Under the pieces are notes generated by a model. It saw only the letters and a list, made by a program, of their open reading frames with translations, was not told the origin of the DNA and made no database searches. A stretch of DNA of 64,000 nucleotides from Symsagittifera roscoffensis (taxonomy: Eukaryota > Xenacoelomorpha > Acoela > Convolutidae), in NCBI RefSeq assembly GCF_963678635.1, contig NC_087062.1, positions 59,226,129 to 59,290,128 of the forward strand. The letters are read 5' to 3'. Made by a program: the position numbers and the translations under genes. Each line of letters opens with the position of its first letter. Position 1 is the first letter of the stretch. This document shows positions 13,035-24,666 of the stretch, one piece after another.

Positions 13035-13920
13035 CGTATATTAAATATCTTATTGATTGTATATTTTGGTTGAAATCGAAGGGCCTGGCGAATTAATGGT
13101 TTCTGTTAGAGGTTCATTTCAATTAGTGGGAATAAGTTGTTTTGGTGTGGTTTTTGTTTAGATGTCTGTTGTTGTGTATTGTTTTTTATCCATGATGAGA
13201 ATGGTATTGGTTCAATTGAGTTTTTTTCCAAATAAATCTAATTCGTAATAGTTGTTTTGATAATAAAGATACAATGGGAAGTGTTCTAAAGTGCTTATTT
13301 GCCTAGTGTAAGAGTTCGTTTTTACTGCGTATTAACATTCTAATCGTGGTGATATTTCGTGTTTTGCATTGAAATTTTTTTTATTTTGTGGTAATTCTAC
13401 AGTTGTTTTTCCTGTTACCAGTTCAGGTAGTATGTTTCGACTAAATGTATCAGGTAAAGCAATGTTTTTGCCTGCTGTCCAAACTACAAGTAGGTTTGGA
13501 AATTTCTTTCGACTAAGTTGAAATTTATGAACTCTACGGTTTGGATTGGATTTTTGTGTAAGCAGAAATTTATTGGTTTAAGATCTGTGAAAAAAAACTG
13601 TTGGATGTTTTGATTCAAGAATTCAGAATTCATATTCTGTTATTGTATATTACGGCTGTACATTCTCTCATAAGGGTAGAGAGTCTAAATTCTGCTTGTG
13701 TAATAACTGTTGAACTTGCTGATATAAGGTTCATTTTATTTGTACCTTTAAGTGATTGTAACAGTGCTGCGCCGATTCTAAAGTTGCGGGCTTTGCACAT
13801 TGCGTAGAATGGTTGATTTGGATCTGAAATTAAAGGTGTAATTGTGGTGCCTTCAATAATAGGTCCAGGGAGTCTTACTCGAGTAAGGAAAAAATGTGAT
13901 TTATCTGGCGCTATTTTCAT
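13035..13920 (-). pseudogene. RNase H region of copy C
   Basis: The minus frame 13,920-13,630 begins with the end of RT (APDKSHFFLTRV) and runs into an RNase H start (FYAMCKARNFRIGAALLQ), where the family has Asp in place of the Lys of CKA. The join between TTITPL and ISDPNQPFY skips about 240 bases that element A still has (39,350-39,590), so C carries its own deletion. This block is what B lacks. Confidence 0.7.
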
Positions 13921-14760
13921 ATATTTTTTAAAAGGATTTGGTGATATTTGTCTAAAACTTTGAACATTTGTTTTGTTTGTGACTGTGTGAAAACATCGTC
14001 TAAATATGTAATCAAGTTTTCGCGAAGAGTTAGTGGTCTAAAACATTTTTTCATAATTGCTGAAAATCTGCTGGTCTTATAGATATATCATAGCGTTTGG
14101 TTGTAAGCGCTATTCATGTCGGCAGTGGTATATTATTGTCCATTCATCTTTGTAAGTATTATTTGTATTGGTTCTATAGACAAAATGCATTTTAATTGAT
14201 CAATTAGGGAGTTGAGATATCTTGCATCTAGGACAATTTTTTTTAATGATTCGCCTTTAGCGAGCATAATTAAGGGGTTGACAAAAGTATTTCCTTCGAT
14301 TGTTGTTTTTTGTTTACTGGTGAGATAGTTTCGTTTTGTTCACAAATGTCTAGAAACCTGTTTACTTTATCTTGTAAGTGATCTGGAAGTTTAACTGCAC
14401 GTTGTTTTTTGAAAATCGCGTCAGGTTTGACTGGAAGGTGTAGTGTTGAATGTGTTTTTCCAGCATCAAATTTTGATGTGGCTTAAACCATAGGATATTT
14501 TAATAATTTTAATTTTGCTAGTTAATCAAATTGATGCAGATTGATTTGAGAATGTTGAAAATTGAACATCGTTATAAATTTTTCTTGTGCATTTGTGTAT
14601 TTTGAGATCTGAAATGTTAGTTTGAATAAGGTGTTTTTGTGAAATAATCGTGTTTCTTTTTGAGTCATTAGTTATATGATTATAGTTAAATCTTCATTAA
14701 GAATTGTAGATTGACAAATATTTTTTTTTTCAAAAAATTATTAACTCTATATGCTCTTTC
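13921..14760 (-). pseudogene. Reverse transcriptase of copy C (broken)
   Basis: On the minus strand the YLDDVF box is at about 13,995 and the ADMNSA block with the first catalytic Asp at about 14,115. The upstream KFDAGK segment lies near 14,465. Frames are interrupted. A small duplication near 14,770-14,840 (aatatcctaaaagtcctaaag / aatgtcctaaaagtcctacag) is absent from copy B. Confidence 0.7.
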
Positions 14761-16080
14761 TTGTGTAGGGCGAAATGTTTCCGCAATATCCTAAAAGTCC
14801 TAAAGGGGAAATTTTTTCCGCAATGTCCTAAAAGTCCTACAGGTAGTGCAACTCTCTATGGTAAATTGTTGTATTCATGTAGAATTATTACATCTCTGTT
14901 TGTATTTTTAGCGTATTTGATAGATGAATTTTTTACTCTGCAAAAAATTTTGATTTGGTTTGAAATCAAGATCAGACAGATATAGTTTTTTTTTATCAGT
15001 GTTATATTGATGTACTTGATTGATAAAAAAATTGTATACATGTCCTGAGAGTGGTTTCAGATGCTTTCGTTGTTGGTTATATAAATGGTAAAATATTTTT
15101 TTTTGAAAAAAAAGGGGTTGCTTATTTAATCTTTGGAAGAATTTTAGATATGTAATACTTAGTTTTGTATGTTTGTCTTTGATGTGTAATTCACTGTTTA
15201 AGTTGTTTTTAGTTGGGATATATTTAGTAATAAATGGGATTCTGACGATATTGTGTTTTATGTCTGTTTTGTGGAAAATTTGCTCGAAGGACTTATGTAA
15301 AAGTTTGTTTTGTTCCATTGTTCGAGTCGGAATAAGAGGTGAACGACATTTTTCATAGTTTGTTAGGCTTGCACCTTGTGCAGTGGCTAGCTTAACTGAG
15401 GTTTCGGAGGAGGAAACCTTTTGGATGTATAATTTGAACTTTCCAAGTAGGGATTTTAATAAAGTTTGATTCTCTGCCAAAATCAATTAAAAATATATTT
15501 CAAGAGCTGGTAATTGGGAATTTTTGCTTTTCGGGTTTTCTAAGAAAAGTTGGATTGTCCAAAGTTTTGCTTTTGGTTGTGATCTTTTATTTGATGTATT
15601 TTAGTGTGGGTTGTTCTACTTGAAGTTGGTTTCAACTATATGTGGGGTGTAATTTGTTGTTTCTTGATTTTTATTTGGTTCTTGAGGACTCAAATGAATA
15701 TTTTCTTTTTGTTTTTAATTCAATAAAGTTGGTGTTTTAAAATAGTTTTCTTTATGTAGTATGTTAAAAATAAGTGTGTTTTCCGTATCAATATTGACAT
15801 CTGTGGTTTCACTTTGTATGTGATTTAACTGTAGTACTGAAGTTTCTGTTTTGTCGATACCTGGTGGGTCTAAGTTTGTTTCATCTGTAGATTGTACTTG
15901 ATTAATTTGGCTTTGATGTTTGAATGTGCTATTTCTATAGTTTTGACTTGGTGTATATGAAAAATGAGAGTTATTGCGATGTAATGACTGAAAATAATTT
16001 CTTGATTTGTTCTGATAGTTGTTGTTTCTGTGTTTAGAATTTTCACGGGATCTATTATTAAATTTTTTCTAATGTGGTCC
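14761..16080 (-). pseudogene. Protease and linker of copy C
   Basis: The minus frame 15,486-14,908 (192 codons, no credible upstream start) is the longest open stretch in this copy. It covers the C-terminal protease/linker region: SVKLATAQGAS, RTMEQNKLL, FFQRLNKQPL and PLSGHVYNFF all have counterparts at 37,740-38,110 of element A. The catalytic Asp region upstream is not open. Confidence 0.65.
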
Positions 16081-18075
16081 ATTGTTGTACTAGTTTGTGA
16101 TCTATAATTCGAATAGTTTCGATTTCGACTAATTGAATAATTTCAATTTCGATTGTTTGAAGAATTTCATGAACGGTCCTTGGAATAGTATCCATTCCGA
16201 GAGTTTGAGTAAGAACAGTTCCTATTACTACCATTTTTGAATAGATAATTCTATTTGATTGTTCTAGAGTAATTGTTTCTTTACTGATTCATTTGACTGT
16301 TTGATCTGTTATATCTAATTTATGAATGATTTTGTGAATTTCGTCGATCTGGTGTTCTTCCACGAAAACTATTTCATGGAAAAGTTTATTCAATCTGTTT
16401 TTGCTTTAGCTGACTGGAAGTGGTTTTCCTGAGCTGTTGTTTCTCTGAACATTTTTGTTTGATAAACTTTAATCTTTCTTCAAGTATTGATAAAAAGATT
16501 TGCTTGGTTCTTTTTGTTTTTGTGGTCTATTTAGGTTGTCTTGTTGGTTTTATCTGCCTTCAGCAAAGCTATGTCCATATTTGCGACAATAATTGAACCA
16601 TTTCTTATATGATGGCTTGCTTTTAAATATCGGATTCTTTTCATAGATAATTAATAATCGAATGACTTTCTCTGCTAGTTCGTCACCAGTGCCTTAGGTA
16701 TTACTCATTTGTTAAGTTGATGTTTGAGCGTTGTTTACATATTTTAGTTTAAGTTTTCTGTTTCTTCTAACTTCATTGTGATTTTAGCTTGTTGTAGTTT
16801 ATCTACTAGCTTTCGAAAATCTATATTGGGATCTCGGATCGATGATAGGTATGATGCTCTCTTTTTTATTGCAATTTTGCGTACTTGTGATGATAGAGTC
16901 ATCATTAAAATTTTGGTCATTTTTGTGTTCGTGTAACCATGTGTATTGAGAGTCTATGCTTTTCGTACTAGGGCTTCAATTGTTACTGCGAGTTGTTTTA
17001 TTGATTCATTTGGATTTCTGAAAAATCCTGTGTGAATCGTTTCCAATCAGTTTTAATTTCTATAGGTATGATTGGACCTCATTTTTGAGCTGCGCCATCA
17101 AGAGTAATTTCAATTAATGCTGAGCACCTATTTATCCAATTCTGATAAAGTGGTGTATTTACTGGTTCTGGATCTAGATTGAAAATTAAATTTATTGTAA
17201 CTTCACTTAGTAATCTTTTATTGAGTTTTCAGGTTATGTTCCTGTGAACACCATGAAAGTTTGTTAGATGACATAGATGGTTCACCTATGAATTCACCTA
17301 CGGTTTGAATTCATTGTCATTTGAAGTGATTCGGCTGTGTTTGGTCTTTGTATAAATTTTGTAAGGTGAGTTTTTGTATTTTGGTGTTGTCTTAAATAAA
17401 ATGGTTATGGAACTTCATTTTGCATTGGATTGGGTTAGTATCTTTGATTATTTTTATGGTTCTGTGATTGCATATTATTATTTGATTATGCCAAATTTTA
17501 CCGTTGAGGAAAGTGTTGTCGTGTTTGTTCTGAGTTCAAATAAGCTTCAAAGTATCTGGTTGATAATAGTATCTGGTTGGTCAATATTAGTCCAATTATT
17601 TTTCTGTGGAATATTATTGAATTGTTGTTGATTTTAATTGAAGTTATCTTCATCTTCAGAATAATGTGGTTGACTTCTTGTGAATTGTTCGTTCGTTGGA
17701 TTTTTATTTTGTTGAAAAAATGGTTAATTTTCTGTACGGTCTGTTGGAGTTTTTCATTTCCCTTAAAGTATACTGACAGGGAATCTGATTATGGTGTCTG
17801 TTGAAAGTAGTTATGTTCTTGTGCTTGATTTCGCGTTGTGTAAAGAGGTTTTGCTATTGGGTTGCTAATGTTTTTGTTTGCAAAAAAATCATAATTGTGA
17901 TTTGCGAAATGAATTAGATTTACGTGTTTTTGTTTTTGTTTGTTGGATTGTCGTGTTTTAGTTTTTGGTCTTTTTGTTTGATAATCAATGTGAGAGTATT
18001 TTGAAACAACTGATGGTTTGACTGTTGATTGTATTGTTGTTTGCGGGAAGGGGGCATTGCAAAGTAACAACAGCA
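16081..18075 (-). pseudogene. Gag of copy C (decayed)
   Basis: It contains the Asn/Arg/Ser tail (about 16,090-16,450), the zinc knuckle near 16,590 with the same two lost cysteines as copy B (first Cys to Phe, last Cys to Gly), and the gag segment 18,076-17,789. The shared knuckle changes show that the source copy was already mutated before duplication. Confidence 0.75.
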
Positions 18076-18800
18076 AGGGTGTTGCAAACTGGTACTGACT
18101 TTTTTAAAAGTGAATAAATTTTATTTCACAGAAAAGACAAAATTAGAAACTGTAAATGTGGGTTTAATACATAATGAACTAAGGCTTTTGTGCGTCTCCG
18201 GCGCACCTGGTCTTAAGGTAACGAATACGCCCGGGCCAGCAAAAATTCTGGGTTGGATTCTGACAGGACCTGCTTTTTTCAAACGGAAAATTTTTTGCTT
18301 GTCAGCTTAGTTGCCACTATTTATTATTTGTCGGCTCAATTAAACGGCTAGACAAGAAGATGGGTAGGTGACGACGAGTCTCAGAAAAAATTAATCCAGA
18401 ACAAAAGAGCCTATTAACTAAATCTTGGGATAAACTGTTCAAAAAAGACCTTGAAAACAAGTTGAGAGCTCTCTAACCGGCTAACTTTTTATGCCAAAAC
18501 AGTTTGACAACTTGAAAAAACAGTAAGACAGATTAAAATTAATTCTCATTCAATTCAGTTGCTTTGCTAAGACCTTCTAATTTTTAAGACTTCGACCTTT
18601 CTTTGACCGAATTTGCAGCGCTTAAATAGTATAAACTTTGATCAAAACAGCGACAAACAGCGACAAAAGTAGAAAAACATAAAAATTTTAAACAAGGATG
18701 GCCGGTTACTGTGCAAATAGCACAATGTTTCGACCACAGTCTTAAAAAACACAAAAAATTTTTCTCAATTTGGTTTCGTTTTTTTTCTGCATGTTGTAAT
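18076..18800 (+). repeat. Dispersed repeat R1, copy 2
   Basis: Near-identical to 10,217-10,940, with the same border to gag on its left. Its right edge (gcatgttgtaatga) is the natural flank, continuing into unrelated AT-rich DNA; in copy 1 the same edge is fused to the middle of copy C. This identifies the duplicated unit. Confidence 0.6.
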
Positions 18801-20029
18801 GAAAAATCTGAACAAAAAACAGATTTTAGGCATATTTGAGAGTCACAGTACAATATTTCAATGGAAAATCAGTGTTGTAGAAAAGTTACTAGAAAAACGA
18901 AAAAAATATTTTGAATAAAGTTTCAAAAAATTTTTCAATGTTTTTTGTGAAAAATTTGGAAATTTTCAAGTTTTTTGAATACAAAAATTACGCTAAAAAA
19001 CTCCAAAAATACCTTTATCTGAGTAAAATTAAGTTTTCACAGCTTAAATTCAGCTTTAGTAAGCTATTACAATAACTAACTATCTCACTAATTAGCTCGA
19101 AATTGGACCAAAAAACAAAAAAATTAAAACCGGTTTTTCTCGATACTGTGAAATTTTCTTTCCAAATATCAACAAACCGTTCAAATCACGACTGAAAGGC
19201 TCCTAATGCGATATATCATTCAACCCTGTCCAATGATTTTTTGTGGTAGCTGATTTTGCGTAGAAAACAAATATAAAAAACTTGAAACACACGAATCCAA
19301 AATTCCTCCCCATTTTTATTGGCGTAACAACAATCAGATCTATTAATTCTAAAAATTCCTTTAGTACCACAGCGTATGCTCCCTGCCGTTTTATGTTTTC
19401 TTACGGCGAGTGGCAAAACCTAAAAAGGTTTTATTTTTTAAACTATACGCTGATTTATACCAACAAAATAAGTCAAAAAAAGATAATTTTGGAAAATGTT
19501 TCTTTTTAAGTATCAGCAGCACTTAGAACGTTATGAAGCTGGATGTCGAGTGAAGCGTGAAGCGTCACAGTTGTTGTCATTTCAACAGTGTTTGTTAACT
19601 GAGAAGGTAAGGGATTTCGACCTGATCCCGTTTATTGGTGATGTGTAACCTGGTTGTAGGATATAGCATTTTTTTTTCAAAATTAACAAAGGCAAAAGTC
19701 TTCCTCAGCACTGCGCAATTCATGAATACCGGAGCTCTATGACCAAACAAAATGCTGAAAATTTTGGATAAAAACAATCTAAAAATCTGAAAACTGTAAT
19801 TTTGCAAGAGGGTTTAAATAATGTGGTCAAACGAAACAAGTCTCCAGTGGAGGTTTTTGATGGCTGTTGTTAAGCTGTTAAGCTCATGGGCTGTTGTTTG
19901 AACCTTATATTTTTGTAGATTACAGGTTTATACCTCTCAAATTTCCCCAATACAAATCAAAAAACAAATTACTTGTTGAACTCAAAAATTTGCTGGATGA
20001 TAAATTTACGAATTATGATAAAGTACTGG
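18801..20029. other. AT-rich DNA without recognised genes
   Basis: Only short open frames. A slightly more G+C-rich patch at 19,280-19,410 is open on both strands but shows no domain I recognise. I see no repeat shared with the rest of the window until the inverted arm begins near 20,030. Confidence 0.5.
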
Positions 20030-20157
20030 AGTAGTATATGTGTGAGATGATCAAGGGGGGGGGAGGGGGGAGGGGCTGGGTGAAGACTCCCATGTATTAA
20101 CATAGGCTATAGACTATCCAGTCGTCACCTTACCATTTTTCAAGATTCTCTACACCA

Positions 20158-20285
20158 TCAGAAGCAACAAAAAACTTGCCAAAGCCTTGAGATATTTGCA
20201 ATTTTTTCCAAAGACTTGAAATTTTTGCTATTTTTTCCAAAAACTTTGAAATTTTGGCAATTTTATCCAAAAACTTGAAACTTCT
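20158..20285 (+). repeat. Minisatellite, about 30-base units
   Basis: Four to five units of the type ttttttccaaaaacttgaaattttggcaa. The same block with its flank (tcagaagcaac-aaaacttgccaaagcc) occurs at 48,110-48,262 in the same orientation, although the arms around it are inverted. It must therefore have moved or inverted independently of the arms. Confidence 0.65.
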
Positions 20286-20500
20286 ATTAAACGAGAATAG
20301 GTTTCCCATGTATTAAGATGGTAAATTTCAGATGGTAAGTTTCAGGAAAATTTTTGGTGCCCGATCTTACCATGTTTTAAGATAGTGTTTAGATTTACCA
20401 TGTATTAGGATAGTGTATAGATATCCCTATGTATAAGGGTTAGAAATTAATTGTATTAACACAAGGAATAGGTTTTCCAACGTATTAAGATAGGGAAGGG
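20286..20500. repeat. Subterminal repeat array, left arm
   Basis: About five to six spaced copies of a motif close to catgtattaagatag followed by gga-like runs (for example 20,307, 20,368, 20,397, 20,481), plus one at 20,091. The right arm carries about twelve at 48,585-49,050. Arrays of short motifs just inside an element's ends are often transposase-binding sites; here that is inference. Confidence 0.55.
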
Positions 20501-21699
20501 TAAGGTTTCAGTGTGATGATAAGAAAACGGTAACGAAAACGGTATTTTTTGGATTTGGTGTGGAAATGTCTAGTTTTTTCTCAAAAATCTCGGCATGCGT
20601 TATGTACATAGTACATAGTACAAAATAGTACATTAACATTTTTAACCTTTCAATTGTGTAATTAACTGGTTGTTTGTTCAAATCAAAGATAATTCACCTT
20701 AGAATTTCAATTCAATTCAACAATAAGAGCAATATTCATTGAAATTTCTAGATCAAAATCCATGATCCAGCTCCTCCTGAGTTTTTTTCTCAAAGAGTCA
20801 CCCAAACTTGTACAAAAATTACAATTTCTGAAACGTTTTCAACATTATTACTAATAATAAATTCCAAATCATTGATAAAAATTGAACATTTTATTGCTAA
20901 AATTGACTAAAAATGGGGTATATTTCTCTTAACTGTATATTAGATTGTATGATATTCAACAAAATCTTCTTCAAAACTGATGATTATCTCTTTGTTGCTT
21001 CTACAACATAATTTTCATGGTTTTTCCGTAGAAATTTTCTTGTTCTTAAGCCTATTTTTGCTTTCTGCTTATTGCATGTTTTCGCTCTTGAACTCACTTT
21101 GCAAGTATATTTAGTCTGAACTGAGGAATTTGGGAGAAAATAGTATCAATTGAACGAACAATTTGTTGGCAGAGATAAAACTAGAACTGATAACGTCTAA
21201 TTATTACCAAGTAATTTGTACATGTTCGCCTTTACTTTCCCTTGTTTAGTTGCTAGAGCAAAATATTTCAGCAAAAACCCAACTTTTGGAATTATTAACT
21301 ATCACTTTTCTTGCAAAATAGTTTGTAAATCGCTTTTTGTTCTTGATTTTTGTCGAAGGTTTTCTTGAAAATGTCGAAGTGAGAAAAAAATCGGTGCTAT
21401 TGTAAGCATTAGAAAGCACATGTATAATTTGATAATATAAAGGTGTATTTCACATTGATTTCTTAGAATAAATTAAGAGCAGTTCTATTGTTTATAATCT
21501 GCAAAACCTTCGGAAGTAGAAATACGCAAGGGAACTTAGTTCCATATTTCTGCAACATTTATATCATCTAAAACAACTGTTCTCAAAAACATTGCAATTA
21601 ATAAAGGAAAACAAGGTGCAAACTGTAAAAATTGAATAATTTTCCGAAATTTATCAAGCAAAAACTCTATAGTTCAACGTAATTTTCTAATTGAAAAAA

Positions 21700-21915
21700 A
21701 TGAAGCTAAACAGAACTAAAGTTTTACTGTGTGTCTTATTGAAATTTTTCTTGTTAAAATGCATAGAATTAAGAGATCATTCATCTAGTTCTGCTAAAGT
21801 ATTAAGTTGTTTAGGATTTTTCAGCAGGCTCCATATTATTTTCTCTAAAATTCTTTCTACATCAAATTTTTTTATCCAAAAGAATGAAATGCAGATCTTG
21901 AAAGCAAATTTTTGA
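21700..21915 (+). CDS. Small ORF in left arm, possible secreted peptide
   Basis: A 71-codon ORF starts with ATG and a basic-then-hydrophobic N-terminus (MKLNRTKVLLCVLLKFFLL) that could act as a signal peptide. The inverted counterpart at about 46,720-46,536 keeps the same start but has an in-frame TAA at codon 13 and is then interrupted by element A. Retention at DNA level may just reflect arm duplication. Whether this is a real gene is doubtful. Confidence 0.25.
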   Translation: MKLNRTKVLLCVLLKFFLLKCIELRDHSSSSAKVLSCLGFFSRLHIIFSKILSTSNFFIQKNEMQILKANF

Positions 21916-22916
21916 TTTATGCTTCATGTATCATCTTCCAAAAGATGTTGGAGTTGGGTTGACATCACAACAAATTGTTTTCAAAAAATCTGAATTTTCA
22001 TATAAGTTAACCTAGTAAATAAAATGATAAAAGATTTTCCAAACATTACACTTTTATGTTGGATTTTTTCTCAAGATGTAATATATAAGCTAAATTTTAA
22101 TTTAAAAAACTCTAAATTCCTAATGAATTAAACTGAGTTTTTATCTCAATTTAATTTGTTCTCAGTTTCTGCTTCATCTACTATCTTCCAACTTAACCAA
22201 ATTCGAACAAATTTTTATTTGAAAATTGAGTTTTAGAGGGAAAAATGTATCATTTCAACGAACGTTCATCAATCCGAAGCAGAATTAATACCATAAATCT
22301 TTTTTAAAAAAATTCAAATTATTTTTACGACCTATAACTGTATGTTGCTGTTTCAACTCTGAATTTCTATTTTGAAGTAAATTTTTGGTTGAGATGATAT
22401 ATATCTTACTTTTTTATATCTTTTATGATTTTCTTTTACAAGCGCTAAGAAAGGAAAACTTTAAAATGGTTATTAGGTAAAACCTTTCAATTAATCAATG
22501 TTTTATAAAAACACAGTTTTTTATAGTATTTCAACAAACACTTAAGCACTCATTAGCGTATGTGATTCACTTTTACTACAAATTTATTGGAACAAAATCC
22601 CCGCAAGCTGACAACCGATGGAGTTTTTACTGTAGGTTAAAGATTTTCGGATCGATTTCCATTGAAAGCTTCAAAACAATTTGAACTTGGTTGTTGCTGG
22701 TTTTATCATCAATCAGAACCTTTGAATATGACAAAACAAGAATAATGATGAAAAAACTGTAAATTTTTTACTAGAAGTTTTTCAAATTTAGTGTATTGTC
22801 TTTTCAGGTTCAGTAAAAAATTATTATTCAAAGTATTTTCTACTTTTTTTTATTAGAATTATATCACTTTTACCTTCTCTTGGAGTGTGTTTTGAGACTG
22901 ATAAGCACATAATTTA

Positions 22917-23107
22917 ACATTATATTGACAATGCTTCTTCTTGATATGATTAGTAAGTTACTCGCTGCTATATGTATAAAAGTTACAATTGGAATACTTC
23001 AAAACGCCAGTGCTTTCGATGTCTTGATGCGTGTTACCGAGTGTATTCTCTTCCACGTTGAAGACATACAATTCTTTCGTTTCTATTTAGTGACGGCATC
23101 TCAATAA
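22917..23107 (-). pseudogene. Decayed zinc-finger ORF, left arm copy
   Basis: On the minus strand an ATG at about 23,105 begins MPSLNRNERIVCLQRGREYT and meets a stop. It is the counterpart of the right-arm copy at 30,668, where the Cys-x2-Cys pair is intact. Here one of those cysteines is Arg, and in the second finger the first Cys is Tyr. See the right-arm entry for the finger structure. Confidence 0.5.
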
Positions 23108-23319
23108 GTAGAAAAAGAAAAAATGGTAGATTTAGAATGTCCCAAATTTTTAGAAAAGAAAAGTTGAATAACCTCAAAAAATGAATATAAATGATTAAGA
23201 AATAAACATTTCTTAACCAATTGCTTTTAATGTGAAAGAAAAACAGAATGGGTTTACTATTTAGCCTAGCTGAAATAAAATTTATCCCATCTAACTATAG
23301 AGTTTTCAAAAGTTTTGCT

Positions 23320-23550
23320 ATCAACCAATCAGAATCGAGCATAAATTATAAGGAAATTTTTATCTTTTCTGATATCAACCAATCAGAATCGATTTTCAAT
23401 GGTCATGAAATTTTTAATAAACTTTATGTCAACCAATCAAAACTGAGTTCTACTTCTAATCGGTTTTTCAACAATTTCAATATCAAACGATCAGAATTGA
23501 TTTTTCTTTTAGTAACACTGTTGGAAATCATCCTATTAGAATCAAGCATT
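23320..23550. repeat. 54-base CCAAT-box repeat array, left
   Basis: CCAAT motifs at 23,325, 23,379 and 23,433, with diverged versions at 23,487 and 23,532, sit in a unit of 54 bases (core atcaaccaatcagaatcga). Because 54 is a multiple of three, the plus strand stays open (23,248-23,556) and encodes a repeating INQSES; I read that as a by-product. A matching inverted array lies in the right arm. CCAAT boxes are bound by NF-Y in animal promoters, so a promoter role for the core genes is plausible. Confidence 0.6.
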
Positions 23551-23555
23551 TTCTA

Positions 23556-24299
23556 AAAGTGAACTGGTTATAATTTTTAAAAAACTTAATCATTATTTGA
23601 AAAATGTCTATCAAAAAACATCTGAATTTCTTCTAGTTACTTTACAAGAAAAAAGAAAAAATTCCAATTGATTTTCTTATTGATGAAATAGATGTCGAAT
23701 CTTACTTTTTTCACAATTTTTTGGTCGTTTATGTTGTCCAAACTAGAGTTATCCGACTAAGTAAAGGTCTCTTCAGAGAAACTTACTGAATAAAAGAGTT
23801 TATTTTTGATCCACAAATTGCGTATCAAGGTTTTAAGCTTACGGCTGAATTACACCTCACACGGAAAGAAATTTTGTATATTCTCGAGAGTTTGAAATTA
23901 ATAAAAAAGTCGTACGATAATATATCAAAAAGTCTTTTTATGCCCTACCCAATACCCAAATTTGTGAAAACTCCCCAGTAAAGTTCTTTATTACTTTGAG
24001 GATTTTCAAAGTTCAAAATCCTGATTGATTCAGTTTAGAATCAGATTTCTAGAGATTTGCTTTGAAAAATTCATCAAATTCGAGTTATTCTCCCAAATTT
24101 ACATCAGAATCAAAGAATTTAATTATCTACTCATAAATCAACAATTTCTCATTGATTACATACAAATAATACAAATCTTTTGTTATTTATATCAGCAATA
24201 TTTCTCAATCTTTAGGCAAACAACTTTCGATCATTTATTTTTGCTATTGCTTTTGTCTATAATTTTACTTATTTGGAAGAATTAAGTCCATAAAAATTT
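23556..24299. other. Core DNA without recognised genes
   Basis: AT-rich; the longest plus frame (24,025-24,285) starts with a non-ATG codon and is a string of hydrophobic residues with no family resemblance. This is where the arm similarity has ended and the unique core begins. Confidence 0.45.
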
Positions 24300-24480
24300 C
24301 TCTCATTGGATACGACAACTAGAACAAAAATGAACATTTATGTGATTGGAAACGACAATGCCCAAATTGAAGATTTCATTCCGTTGGACACGACTTTTAT
24401 CCAAGAATCCCATAAAAGGAAGCTGAAATTTGATTGGACACGACTACAATACAAATAAGGAAAATTAATTCTGATTGGTT
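24300..24480. repeat. ATTGG / ACACGAC repeat cluster
   Basis: Five spaced units: cattggatacgac, gattggaaacgac, gttggacacgac, gattggacacgac and gattggttaaacc. Each starts with the reverse of a CCAAT box followed by a conserved acgac. The cluster lies 190-370 bases upstream of the gene at 24,667, so it is a candidate promoter array. Confidence 0.5.
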
Positions 24481-24537
24481 AAACCTACACATTCGAGTTG
24501 AAGGTACCCTTAACTCCTAAATAAAATACACTTTATT

Positions 24538-24632
24538 TTCAACTTAACTACCGTCAACTACCTCCTCTCTCAGCTCTAAATACCCTAATTTCAACTTACC
24601 TTCCGCCAGTTACCCCTCTCTGAGCTCTTTCT
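24538..24632. repeat. Imperfect direct repeat upstream of the 24.67-kb gene
   Basis: Two adjacent units of about 45 bases begin tcaacttaacta and tcaacttacctt and end ctctcagctct and ctctgagctct. The second ends 35 bases before the ATG at 24,667, so it may lie in the 5' untranslated region or core promoter. Confidence 0.45.
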
Positions 24633-24666
24633 TGTTTTTACTCTTTTACTCAATTAATTGCTCAAA

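Larger units (their letters stand above)
10941..18075 (-). mobile_element. LTR retrotransposon copy C, tandem duplicate of B
   Basis: Base by base this follows copy B from 4,058 onward, with a few differences per line. The left junction at 10,941 fuses the end of B's R1-linked flank (gcatgttgtaatga) to the middle of the element at a point equivalent to 4,058. The right end stops inside gag at the same R1 border as B. Copy C retains RNase H/integrase-side DNA (13,035-13,895) missing from B. No LTRs. All frames are broken. Confidence 0.85.
20030..23490. repeat. Left arm of the giant inverted-repeat element
   Basis: The sequence from agtagtatatgtgtgag (20,030) inward reappears in inverted orientation from 49,093 leftward, through 46,536, and then (after the inserted LTR element) from 31,832 to about 30,283. 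Anchors by eye: cccatgtattaacataggc (20,090 versus 49,040), gtacatgttcgcctt (21,219 versus 47,205), and gcagatcttgaaagc (21,891), which is the uninterrupted site of element A. Arm identity is high but clearly below 100%. Long terminal inverted repeats are known in large DNA transposons and some linear viral genomes; the type here is undetermined. Confidence 0.8.

Noticed and set aside
19216-19509. Overlapping ORFs on both strands
   Set aside because: Slightly higher G+C but no recognisable domain, promoter or conservation within the window.
23248-23556. 102-codon plus frame with repeated INQSES
   Set aside because: Explained by the 54-base CCAAT repeat, whose length is a multiple of three; the start is at an arm edge and the right-arm copy is broken.
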